Source: Mycolicibacterium cosmeticum
Lineage (GTDB): Bacteria > Actinomycetota > Actinomycetes > Mycobacteriales > Mycobacteriaceae
Assembly: GCF_000613185.1 (NCBI RefSeq)
Contig: NZ_CCBB010000001.1
Span: forward strand, 868,001-932,000
Direction of reading: 5' to 3'
DNA: 64,000 nt
Part shown: positions 27,213-35,120 of the stretch, piece after piece
Numbering within the stretch: the first letter of the stretch is position 1
Layout: every line of letters starts with the position of its first letter
The notes under the pieces: generated by a model
Told to the model about the DNA's origin: nothing
The model's database searches: none
The model's input: only the letters and a program-made list of their open reading frames with translations
Position numbers and translations under genes: made by a program

Positions 27213-28484
27213 GTGCGTCCCTGGATCGTCTGGGCCACCGGGTTACTCGCCTATATCGTCGCGGTGCTCAACCGCACCACCCTCGGGGTGTCCGGGTTGG
27301 AGGCGGCCGATCGTTTCCACGCCACGCCCAGCGTGCTGTCCGCCTTCGTCGTCCTGCAGGTCATCGTCTACGCGGGCGCCCAGGTTCCGGCCGGTGTGCT
27401 GCTGGATCGGTTCGGCTCGAAGGTCCTGATCGCCTCCGGTGCGACGGTGATGGCCGCGGGCCAACTGGCCATCGCGGTCACCGATTCGCTGCCGCTGGCG
27501 TTGGCGGCCCGTGCGGTGGTGGGCCTCGGAGATGCCATCACCTTCATCTCGGTGCTGCGCCTGGTGCCGCACTGGTTCCCGGCCCGGCAGATCCCGTTGC
27601 TCACCCAACTCACCGGCATATCCGGGCAGCTCGGCCAGGTGCTCTCGGCGGTGCCGTTCCTCTCGCTGCTCGGTGTGGCCGGTTGGACATCGGCCTATCT
27701 GTCGGTGACCGCCCTCAGCGTGCTGGCGTTGGTGCTCACGGTGGTCATCGTGCAGAACACCCCGAACGGCCCAGTGGCCACCACGGAGACCATGAGCGTG
27801 CGCGACACGCTGATCAGCGTGCGCACGGTGTGGATGCGTCCCGGCACCAGGCTCGGGTTCTTCACCCACATGGGCACCCAGTTCTCGGTGACCGTCTTCG
27901 CCCTGATGTGGGGGGTGCCGTATGTGACGGTGGCGCAACACCAGTCCCGCGCGGTCGCCGGCACCCTGTTGACCATCTCCGTCGTCACCGCCATCAGCGC
28001 GGGCGTCGTGCTGGGCATCTTCACCGGCCGCTATCCACACCGTCGTTCCTGGATGGTGCTCGGCATCATCGGCAGCAATGCCGCCATCTGGACCGTCGTG
28101 CTGGCGCTGCCCGGACCCGCGCCGTTGTGGCTGCTGGTGGTGCTCATCGTGATCATCTCGGTCGGTGGACCGGGTTCCATGGTGGGCTTCGATTTCGCCC
28201 GCACCTTCAATCCGAGCGCCACGCTGGGCACCGCGCAGGGCATGGTGAACATGGGCGGTTTCCTGGCCTCGCTGATGCTCATGCAGGCCATGGGCTGGAT
28301 CCTCGACGCCGCCGGCGGTTATTCCTTCGACTCGTTCCACCTGGCGTGGACGCTGCAGTACGCCGTGTGGGTGCTGGCCGTCATCGGCATCCTCATCACC
28401 CGCAAGAAGGCGCGCAGGCTGATGCGCGAAGAGCAGGAGCGCTCACTCCTGGAGACGTTCGACGCGCACCCCGCCTCGCGTTAA
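27213..28484 (+). CDS. MFS transporter
   Basis: 423 aa with twelve predicted spans and the MFS loop signature after helix 2 (PAGVLLDRFGSKVLIASGATVMA). Other recognisable segments are LTGISGQLGQVLSAVPF and the C-terminal KKARRLMREEQERS. The nearest groups are organic-acid or nitrate/nitrite-like MFS members; the substrate is not assignable. GTG 27213 has GAGAGG upstream. It is divergent from the MerR-type regulator, and its 3' end overlaps the convergent LtrA gene by four bases. Confidence 0.88.
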   Translation: MRPWIVWATGLLAYIVAVLNRTTLGVSGLEAADRFHATPSVLSAFVVLQVIVYAGAQVPAGVLLDRFGSKVLIASGATVMAAGQLAIAVTDSLPLALAARAVVGLGDAITFISVLRLVPHWFPARQIPLLTQLTGISGQLGQVLSAVPFLSLLGVAGWTSAYLSVTALSVLALVLTVVIVQNTPNGPVATTETMSVRDTLISVRTVWMRPGTRLGFFTHMGTQFSVTVFALMWGVPYVTVAQHQSRAVAGTLLTISVVTAISAGVVLGIFTGRYPHRRSWMVLGIIGSNAAIWTVVLALPGPAPLWLLVVLIVIISVGGPGSMVGFDFARTFNPSATLGTAQGMVNMGGFLASLMLMQAMGWILDAAGGYSFDSFHLAWTLQYAVWVLAVIGILITRKKARRLMREEQERSLLETFDAHPASR

Positions 28485-29719
28485 GCCACCAGGCGGCGCT
28501 CCATCGCGTCGGCCATGTGCCGGTGACCGACCAGTTCGTAGCCGACCACCGAGACCATCGGAGCGGCGGTGGCGACCAGCAGGCACAGCGCCATCGACAC
28601 CCCGCCCAGTGCCAGCAGGACCGATCCCACCAACACCGCCGCGGTGAGCACGAGCAACAGCAGGTGGAACCAGTCGATCTGCCGCACCAGGATCGAGTAG
28701 ATGAGGAACACCAGGCACACGAACAGCCCGACCGGGATCACCACCGAGAACACCGTTCCCACCGATCCCAGTTTCGAGTTCCCCTCCAAGTAGTAGGCGG
28801 CGACATGAAGCCCGGCGCCGGTGGCCACGATCGACCCGAACAGGAAGATGGGCAGATAGCCGAACCAGAAGGACTGCTCACGGTGCGCGTGCAGCAGGTC
28901 CCCCGTCGGCACCGTGAAGAACACCCACCACATGCCGAACGTCAGGCCGATTCCGGCGACCGTGACCAGGATGGCGTCGACACTCCAGCCCTGTTCCTGA
29001 ACCACCGCCGATAGCGTGGCAACGGTGCCGACCACCCCCTCGCCGAGCGCGATGATCGCCATCAGCCCATAGCGCTCGGAGATGTGGTGGGCATGCCACG
29101 GCGTGCCCCCGCCCCAGCGTTCGGCCACCACCGGCACCGCCATCTCCAGCACCAACATCAGACCGACCCACGCCGCCGTCACCGGCAGCGACGTGTGGGT
29201 GAAAATTTGTGCGATCCAACCGATTTGGACCACACCCAGCAAGGTCGCGTAGGTCAGGCAGGCCCTCCGCCGGGGAGCATCCTGGGCCGCCGCGCGTAAC
29301 CATTGCGCGATCAGGCCGACCCGCATGACCACGTAACCGGCCACCAGCACCGCGTTGTCGACGTGCTCGCCGTGCTCGATCGACGCGAACACGTCGGGGA
29401 TGCCCAGCGTCAGGATCACCACGCCGACCATCTGCACCATGGTGGTGACCCGGTACATCCAGTCGTCGGTGTCATAGGCCGAGGCGAACCAGGTGAAGTT
29501 GATCCAGGCCCAGCAGATCGCGAACGTCGCGAACAGGAACGAGATCAGACCGGGAAACACGTGGTCGGCCGTCAGCGCGTGCGCGAATTGCGAAGCAGCG
29601 GTGCCGAAGCCGACGACGAAGGTGAGGTCGAAGAGCAGTTCCAGCGGGGTGGCGACGCGATGCTGTTCATGGGGGTCACGCCCCGCCATCACCCGCAGCC
29701 GATGTGCCGTCCCGCTCAC
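28481..29719 (-). CDS. Low-temperature-requirement A (LtrA) family membrane protein
   Basis: 412 aa with about twelve hydrophobic spans. The family signature is at the start: ATPLELLFDLTFVVGFGTAASQFAHAL, with AWINFTWFASAYDTDDWMYR and the second-half motif HISERYGLMAIIALGEGVVGT. LtrA was first described from cold-sensitive Listeria mutants; its activity is unknown. It stands alone on the minus strand. Confidence 0.9.
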   Translation of the reverse strand: MSGTAHRLRVMAGRDPHEQHRVATPLELLFDLTFVVGFGTAASQFAHALTADHVFPGLISFLFATFAICWAWINFTWFASAYDTDDWMYRVTTMVQMVGVVILTLGIPDVFASIEHGEHVDNAVLVAGYVVMRVGLIAQWLRAAAQDAPRRRACLTYATLLGVVQIGWIAQIFTHTSLPVTAAWVGLMLVLEMAVPVVAERWGGGTPWHAHHISERYGLMAIIALGEGVVGTVATLSAVVQEQGWSVDAILVTVAGIGLTFGMWWVFFTVPTGDLLHAHREQSFWFGYLPIFLFGSIVATGAGLHVAAYYLEGNSKLGSVGTVFSVVIPVGLFVCLVFLIYSILVRQIDWFHLLLLVLTAAVLVGSVLLALGGVSMALCLLVATAAPMVSVVGYELVGHRHMADAMERRLVA

Positions 29720-29782
29720 GACACCGTCCTTTCGTCGTCCTTCGTGCCCCGCGCACCGCCATGGGCCCGACGCCCGTCCCCG

Positions 29783-30802
29783 TCACCCTAGGGGATTGAC
29801 AGCGCGGAACCGGCGCAGGTAGTCATCCCAGTCCCAGTCGGCGAGAAACGCCCGCGCCGCGCCGTACCCTTCGGCATACAGCGCCTCGACCTGCGCATCG
29901 GTGATGTCGAAGTCGAGGAAACCGACCTCGGTCGAATCGACCCGGATGGTCCGCGCACTCACCCACGGCTGGTTGAGGTAGGCCTGATCGCGGCCGACCA
30001 GCACCGTCGTGATCACATCGTCGAGCAGCCGGGGCGGCCCGAGCCGGCGCAACAAACCCCAGTCCGGCAGCACCTTGTCGATGCCGTCGGGCAGGTTGGG
30101 CAGCAGTGTGATGCCGAAGCTCGGCCAGCGCGGCGCCCTGCCGTCGGTGCGGTCCAGCGAATCGACCGGAAAGTTGGACAGCAGGCCGCCGTCGAGCAGC
30201 GTCGAGGTGCGTCCGGCGGCACCGGTCAGCTTCACCGGTCGGAAATAGAACGGGATGGACATCGAGGCGCGCACCGCGTCGGCCACGCTCTGCTCGTCGG
30301 GGTCCAGGCCGTACACCCGCCGGTAGTCCCAGGGCAGCCGCACCAGCTGCCCGGTGGTGACATCGGCGACGGTCACGACGAGCTTGTAGCGCTGTTCGGG
30401 TGGCAGCTCGTCATCGTCGATGGTCAGGTCACCGAAGGTCTCGACACCCAGGTCGCGCAGCTGCCTGCGCACCCAGTCGCGGGCGTAGTCACCCTTGTAC
30501 ATGCCGTCGCCCAGGAGCACCGCCACCGAGCTGCCGACCAACGGCAGCCGCTGCGCCGGCACCGGGTCACGGAATTTGTGGTAATCCAGTTGCAGCGCAA
30601 GGTCTTTGACCTCGGCGCCGGTGAGTGCGGAGCCCGGCCGGGAGCCCGCCGCGACGATGGCTCCGACTATCGATCCGGCCGATGTTCCGGACACCCGCTG
30701 CACGGCGTAGCCGGCATCCAGCAGGGCCACCACGGCACCGACGAGTCCGACACCCTTGACACCCCCGCCGGAGAGCACCAGGTCGGCGGACAGGGACGGC
30801 AC
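29783..30802 (-). CDS. Patatin-like phospholipase
   Basis: 339 aa. Oxyanion loop SGGGVKGVG (11-19), nucleophile elbow GTSAG (Ser41) and dyad Asp in LLDGGLLSNFPVD: a complete patatin active site. It would hydrolyse acyl esters of phospholipids or other lipids; there is no signal peptide, so it is likely cytoplasmic or peripherally membrane-bound. GTG 30802 is the first usable start after the upstream gene's stop at 30838. It follows two Mce-associated membrane proteins on the same strand and may be cotranscribed with them. Confidence 0.88.
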   Translation of the reverse strand: MPSLSADLVLSGGGVKGVGLVGAVVALLDAGYAVQRVSGTSAGSIVGAIVAAGSRPGSALTGAEVKDLALQLDYHKFRDPVPAQRLPLVGSSVAVLLGDGMYKGDYARDWVRRQLRDLGVETFGDLTIDDDELPPEQRYKLVVTVADVTTGQLVRLPWDYRRVYGLDPDEQSVADAVRASMSIPFYFRPVKLTGAAGRTSTLLDGGLLSNFPVDSLDRTDGRAPRWPSFGITLLPNLPDGIDKVLPDWGLLRRLGPPRLLDDVITTVLVGRDQAYLNQPWVSARTIRVDSTEVGFLDFDITDAQVEALYAEGYGAARAFLADWDWDDYLRRFRAVNPLG

Positions 30803-30837
30803 ATCGGAGACGATACCGCGGCGGCTCGGACCGGGGC

Positions 30838-31497
30838 CTAGACCGGATCGAACGATGCGATCAACCAGTTGCCGTCCACCTTGGTCAGTCCGACCTTCAC
30901 GCTGCTGGTGGAGAACGAACCGTCCGGATTCTCGGCACTGGTGGTGGTCTGGTTCAGGAACAGCAGGACGACCGCCGAGCCGGGATGCAGCTCCATGACC
31001 GCCGAATTGACGATTGCCGCCGAGGTCTTCACCGACTTCTTCTTGGCCGCGGGGGTGACGATCTGCTCGGTGAACTGGGTGTAGTAGTTCAGGAAGTCGC
31101 CGGTCAGATGCGTCTTGGCAGTGGAGAAATCCTTGTCGAGCGTGTCCGGTGCATAGGACAGCAACGCGACCGTGCCATCGGAGGCCGCCTTGATGGCCGA
31201 CGCGGCCGCCTCGGCGTCGGTCTGCCGATCGGGCCGGTACTGGTTGACATAGATCCATGCCGTGGCGCCGGCCGACGCCACCAGCGCCACGGCCAGCGCC
31301 AGCGCGAACCAGTGCCGGCCCAGCGCCCGCAGGACTCGGCGCACCGGGCCGGCCGGGCGTGTGGGGCCGGCTGCCTCCGGTGCGTCGAACGGGACGGCGT
31401 CGGCCCCGTCGGCGGCGGTGTCCTCGAGTTCGACCACGTTCGCATCGTCGAGTTCGACGTGCGATTCGACAAGGGCCTCGTCATGTTTGACGGTCAC
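30838..31497 (-). CDS. Mce-associated membrane protein
   Basis: 219 aa. An acidic N-terminal region (~50 residues), one membrane span (HWFALALAVALVASAGATAWIYV), and a C-terminal domain with the Mce-associated (Mam) pattern: AAASAIKAASDGTVALLSYAPDTLDKDFSTAKTHLTGDFLNYYTQFTEQIV, then a small sheet ending KVDGNWLIASFDPV. Mam proteins support assembly or stability of Mce transporters at the membrane; LucA is a related example. GTG 31497 overlaps the preceding stop (GTGA), showing coupling with the next Mam gene. The mce operon itself is 13 kb away. Confidence 0.82.
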   Translation of the reverse strand: MTVKHDEALVESHVELDDANVVELEDTAADGADAVPFDAPEAAGPTRPAGPVRRVLRALGRHWFALALAVALVASAGATAWIYVNQYRPDRQTDAEAAASAIKAASDGTVALLSYAPDTLDKDFSTAKTHLTGDFLNYYTQFTEQIVTPAAKKKSVKTSAAIVNSAVMELHPGSAVVLLFLNQTTTSAENPDGSFSTSSVKVGLTKVDGNWLIASFDPV

Positions 31498-32288
31498 GGC
31501 GCGAACTCGACTTTCGCCATCTTGATCTGGCCCCCGTCCCGAGCCATGCTCACGATCAGTCGCCAGTTCCGTGGATTCTGTTTGGCGCCTTGGGCATTGG
31601 TGATCGTCGAATTGGCCACCACCAATACGTCGGCCGCGTCCTCGGTCATCGTCTTGACCGCGGCCGCGGAGACGTTGGCCTGCGTGACCACCTTGGACGA
31701 TTCGGCCACCTTGGCGAACTCGCCGGCCTGACTCTCGAAGTCCTGCCGGAACTGCCCGGTGGAGTTGTCCAGGATGCGCTGCACGTCCGCCTTGGCGCTG
31801 TTGAAATCGAGCGACATCAACGAGACCACGCCTTGCCGGGCGGCCGCCGTGAAATCGGCGGTGAGCTGCCGCTGGTGCTGCGCGTCCCGGTGTTTCCAGA
31901 CCATCCACCCGCTGGTGCCGGCGAGCCCGACGATGACGACGATGGCCAGGACCGCCGCCGCCGGCTTGACGATCGCGGCGAGTCGGCGGCGGCCGGCGCC
32001 CTCCGGCGCCTGCGGTTCGGCGGCGGCCGACTCGGCTTCCCCGGTCGCCGCAGGAGTGGTCGACTCCTCCGGAGTCTCCGATGTGTCGGCCGCCTTGCGC
32101 GCCTGCGCTTCGGCCTCGGCCTCGCGGCGCAGTCTGATCGCCTTGGCCCGGGCCCGCGCGGCGGCGGCAACCGCTTCGGCTTCGGCGGCTTCGGCCTCGG
32201 CTTCCTCGGCGGATAGCGCGAGCGCGTCCTGCGCGCCGCGTTCCGGCTCCGCGTCGGGCAACGCTGCCCGGCGCTTACGGATGGCCAT
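31494..32288 (-). CDS. Mce-associated membrane protein with Ala/Glu-rich coiled-coil N-terminus
   Basis: 264 aa. Residues ~20-75 are an Ala/Glu/Arg-rich helix likely to form a coiled coil (AEEAEAEAAEAEAVAAAARARAK...). They are followed by a membrane span (AAAVLAIVVIVGLAGTSGWMVW) and the same outer domain type as its neighbour (QGVVSLMSLDFNSAKADVQRILDNSTGQFRQDF ... NWRLIVSMARD). ATG 32288 is best spaced from GGAGG; ATG 32291 is three bases upstream. A GTGAGAAT-type regulatory site lies 18 bp upstream. Confidence 0.82.
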   Translation of the reverse strand: MAIRKRRAALPDAEPERGAQDALALSAEEAEAEAAEAEAVAAAARARAKAIRLRREAEAEAQARKAADTSETPEESTTPAATGEAESAAAEPQAPEGAGRRRLAAIVKPAAAVLAIVVIVGLAGTSGWMVWKHRDAQHQRQLTADFTAAARQGVVSLMSLDFNSAKADVQRILDNSTGQFRQDFESQAGEFAKVAESSKVVTQANVSAAAVKTMTEDAADVLVVANSTITNAQGAKQNPRNWRLIVSMARDGGQIKMAKVEFAP

Positions 32289-32305
32289 CATGTCCTCCTG
32301 CGCCA

Positions 32306-32324
32306 GTGAGAATGGCATTATCAA
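32306..32324. promoter_or_regulatory. GTGAGAAT-N3-ATTCTCAC-type site, upstream of the Mce-associated genes
   Basis: GTGAGAAT (32306-32313), GGC, ATTATCAA. The left half is identical to the perfect palindrome at 35075 and the right half matches 5 of 8 bases. It lies just upstream of the Mam gene start. Confidence 0.5.
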
Positions 32325-32432
32325 TTTCGACTATTGACCCGACGATACCTCATTGCAGAGGCCCGGAAAATAAGCCTTTTCCAGCGGAAACGCTATTTAC
32401 ATGCTGTGCGGCCGCTCAGCTTGGTGGCGCTC

Positions 32433-33869
32433 TCACACGCCCGGAAGTCGGTCCTTCATCACCTTCCCGGTGGCGTTCAGCGGCAATTCCTCCAAGAACT
32501 CTACGTACCGCGGCACCTTATACCCGGCCATCCGTTCCCGGCTCCAGTCGATCAATTCAGTGGCAGCGACCCCGGCGCCATGACGCACCACGAACGCCTT
32601 GCCCACCTGACCCATCCGCTCGTCGGGCACGCCGACGACCGCCACCTGCGCCACGGCGGGGTGTTCCATCAGGAAGCCCTCGATCTCGGCCGGATAGGCG
32701 TTGAAGCCGCCGACGATGAACATGTCCTTCTTGCGCCCGACGATGCGCAGCCGGCCCGACTCGGTGAACTCGCCCAGATCGCCGGTGTGCAGCCACCCGT
32801 CGGCGTCGATCGCCTCCGCGGTGGCGGCAGGATCGTCGAGATACCCGCGCATCACGCCGTAGCCGCGCACCAGCACCTCGCCGTCGGCGGCGACGCGCAC
32901 CTCGACGTCCCGGCACGGCACCCCGGCGGTGGTGGCGACCTCTTCGGGGCTGTCGCCCGGCCGCGACAGCGTGACGTTGCCGGCCTCGGTCAGCCCGTAC
33001 CCGGTCATCAGGCTCCGGAACGGCAGCTCGTCGCGGATACGCCGGACCAGTTCCACCGGGATGTCCGCGGCCCCCGTGACGGCGGCCCGCAACGTCGCCA
33101 ACCGGGATTTGTCGGCAACGCCCAGCAGCGAGTGATACAGCGTGGGCGGCCCTGGGAGCATGGTGATGCGTTCGCGCTCAACGAGTTCCACCACCGCGTC
33201 GATGTCGAATACCGCGACGGGCACCATGGTGGCACCGCGCAGGAAGGCGGCGACCAGACCGGCCTTGAGGCCGAAGGTGTGGAAGTACGGATTGATCATC
33301 AGATAGCGATCACCGCGGCGCAGGTCGGCCAGGGTCGCCCATTCCTCGTACATCCGCAGCGTCTGGCGGTGGCACATCATGGCGCCCTTGGGCCGTCCGG
33401 TGGTGCCGGAGGTGTAGATGACATCGCACACGTCGTCGCCCGACAACCCAGGGTGTTCGAAGGGCGCACCACTGCCGAGGAAGTCCGATCGCAGATCGAT
33501 GTGCGGTACCCCGGGCAACTCGAAATCCTGCCCCAGGAACCCCTTTTGGACGAGCACCGCTTTGGCGCCGCTGCGGGCCACCACGTCGGCGGCTTCGTCG
33601 GCCTTGAATCGGGTGTTGACGGGAACCAGCACGCCACCGGCGGTCATGATGCCGAAGGCCGCGATGATCCACTCGGCGGAGTTGGGCGCCCACACCGCCA
33701 CCCGGTCCCCTCGGGCGATACCGAATTCGTGGAATGCACCCGACGCCAGGCGGATGCGGTCCGCCAGGTCGGCGAAGGACAAGCGCTGCGGACCGTAGAC
33801 GACGGCTTCGGCGTCGCCGAATCGGTCCGCAGCGCCCAGGACCATCTCGGGGATGGTCTGCCAGCTCAT
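32433..33869 (-). CDS. FadD3-like acyl-CoA synthetase
   Basis: 478 aa. The AMP-binding P-loop is YTSGTTGRPKG (152-162), with GYGLTEAGN, DGWLHTGDLGEF, KKDMFIVGGFNAYPAEIEGFL and the catalytic Lys in NATGKVMKDRL. The overall pattern resembles FadD3-type ligases that activate small alicyclic or steroid-derived acids (NPYFHTFGLKAGLVAAFL), but substrate identity is inference. Its ATG (33869) abuts the stop of the amidohydrolase with no spacing, so the two are one operon. It probably acts in the same degradative route. Confidence 0.88.
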   Translation of the reverse strand: MSWQTIPEMVLGAADRFGDAEAVVYGPQRLSFADLADRIRLASGAFHEFGIARGDRVAVWAPNSAEWIIAAFGIMTAGGVLVPVNTRFKADEAADVVARSGAKAVLVQKGFLGQDFELPGVPHIDLRSDFLGSGAPFEHPGLSGDDVCDVIYTSGTTGRPKGAMMCHRQTLRMYEEWATLADLRRGDRYLMINPYFHTFGLKAGLVAAFLRGATMVPVAVFDIDAVVELVERERITMLPGPPTLYHSLLGVADKSRLATLRAAVTGAADIPVELVRRIRDELPFRSLMTGYGLTEAGNVTLSRPGDSPEEVATTAGVPCRDVEVRVAADGEVLVRGYGVMRGYLDDPAATAEAIDADGWLHTGDLGEFTESGRLRIVGRKKDMFIVGGFNAYPAEIEGFLMEHPAVAQVAVVGVPDERMGQVGKAFVVRHGAGVAATELIDWSRERMAGYKVPRYVEFLEELPLNATGKVMKDRLPGV

Positions 33870-35060
33870 CTAGGTGGTGACGAGACGCCCGAGGTTGCCA
33901 CCCATGATCTTGGCCTGATCCTCGACCGAGAGATGCTCGAGGGCGGTGACATAGTGCGTCGGCTCGGCGAGCCCCTCGGGGTGCGGCCAGTCCGACCCGT
34001 AGAGCACCTGGTCCACCCCGATCAGGTTGATCAGGTCGTCGATGCCCTCTTCGTAGAAGGGGCTGACGTAGATGCGGTTCTTGATCTCCTCGATCGGGTT
34101 GCCCAGGAAGGCCTCCGGGGCCTTCTTGTACACCTCGGCCATCGAATCCAGCAGGGGGAACATCCATTTCGAGCCGGCCTCGACGATGCCGACCTTGAGC
34201 TTCGGGTGCCGGAACAGCGCGCCGTGGATCACCCAGGAGGCGACCGCATCCTGGATGGGACGCCACTCGTTGAGGATCGACATCGCGTTGGTCTGGAACG
34301 GCAGCATCTCCTGCGCCTGGCCGTCCCACTCGGAGGTGTAACGCGAGTAGCCGCTGTCCGAGGAGTGCATGCCGACGAACACGTCGTGGTACACGACGCG
34401 CTCCCAGAACGGGTCGAATTCGGGCAGCGCGAACGAACGCGGACCGCGGAAGCCGGGCACCGGGGCGGGCCGGATCAGGATGGCGCGGGCGCCGCGCTTG
34501 ACGCACCACTCCAGTTCCTCGATCGCCTTCTCGACGATCGGCAGCGTGATGACCGGCGTCGTGAAGATGCGGTTCTGGTAGTTGAAGCCCCACACCTCAT
34601 CGAGCCACTGGTTCAGCGAGTGGATGAGGACGTGGATGGCGACCGGATCGTCGGACAGCCGCTCCTCGATGAGACTGGCCAAGGTCGGGAACATCAGGCT
34701 GCGGTCGACGCCGAGTTCGTCCATCACCTTGATGCGCGGCTCCGGCTCGAAGAACGCCGGAATGGCCTTCATCGGTTCGCCGAACAGTTCGCGCTTGCTC
34801 TTGCCGTCGGGGTTGCCGAACTTGAAGTACTCCTCCCAGGCACCCGGCTTGGCGACCACCGAGAACGTGGGATTGGGGATGTAATTGCTAATCACCCCGC
34901 GCAGCGCGATCTTGGTCCGGCCGTTCACCTCGACGTACTGGACGACGTCCGCGTAATCCTTCGGCAGGAACTTGGTCATCGCCTCCGGCGGCTCGTAGAG
35001 ATGGTTGTCCGCATCGAACAGCGGAAACGGAATGTCGACCCGATGCGACAGTTGTCCCAT
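33870..35060 (-). CDS. Amidohydrolase-2 family metal-dependent hydrolase
   Basis: 396 aa. The TIM-barrel amidohydrolase-2 (ACMSD-like) signature is present: FDADNHLYEPPEAM (metal ligands around residues 16-20), KVGIVEAGSKWMFPLLDSM and VLYGSDWPHPEGLAEP (late metal/catalytic Asp). The family includes decarboxylases and C-C or amide hydrolases; members near mycobacterial catabolic clusters usually have unknown substrates. RBS GGAG lies six bases before the ATG. A perfect 31-bp palindrome lies 15-45 bp upstream, so this gene and the CoA ligase downstream are clearly controlled by whatever binds it. Confidence 0.88.
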   Translation of the reverse strand: MGQLSHRVDIPFPLFDADNHLYEPPEAMTKFLPKDYADVVQYVEVNGRTKIALRGVISNYIPNPTFSVVAKPGAWEEYFKFGNPDGKSKRELFGEPMKAIPAFFEPEPRIKVMDELGVDRSLMFPTLASLIEERLSDDPVAIHVLIHSLNQWLDEVWGFNYQNRIFTTPVITLPIVEKAIEELEWCVKRGARAILIRPAPVPGFRGPRSFALPEFDPFWERVVYHDVFVGMHSSDSGYSRYTSEWDGQAQEMLPFQTNAMSILNEWRPIQDAVASWVIHGALFRHPKLKVGIVEAGSKWMFPLLDSMAEVYKKAPEAFLGNPIEEIKNRIYVSPFYEEGIDDLINLIGVDQVLYGSDWPHPEGLAEPTHYVTALEHLSVEDQAKIMGGNLGRLVTT

Positions 35061-35074
35061 GAGATGCTCCTTTT

Positions 35075-35105
35075 CGGTTCGTGAGAATCATATTCTCACG
35101 AACCG
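35075..35105. promoter_or_regulatory. Perfect 31-bp palindromic operator
   Basis: CGGTTCGTGAGAAT (35075-35088) and ATTCTCACGAACCG (35092-35105) are exact reverse complements around CAT. It lies between the amidohydrolase start and the 3' end of the next minus-strand gene. This is the strongest copy of an element found at four other places in the window. Confidence 0.85.
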
Positions 35106-35120
35106 GATGCCGCAATGCCC

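Noticed and set aside
30838..31908. Extending the first Mce-associated gene to a 356-codon frame
   Set aside because: The extra N-terminal part overlaps the other Mam gene in a different frame; the GTGA overlap at 31497 fixes the start.
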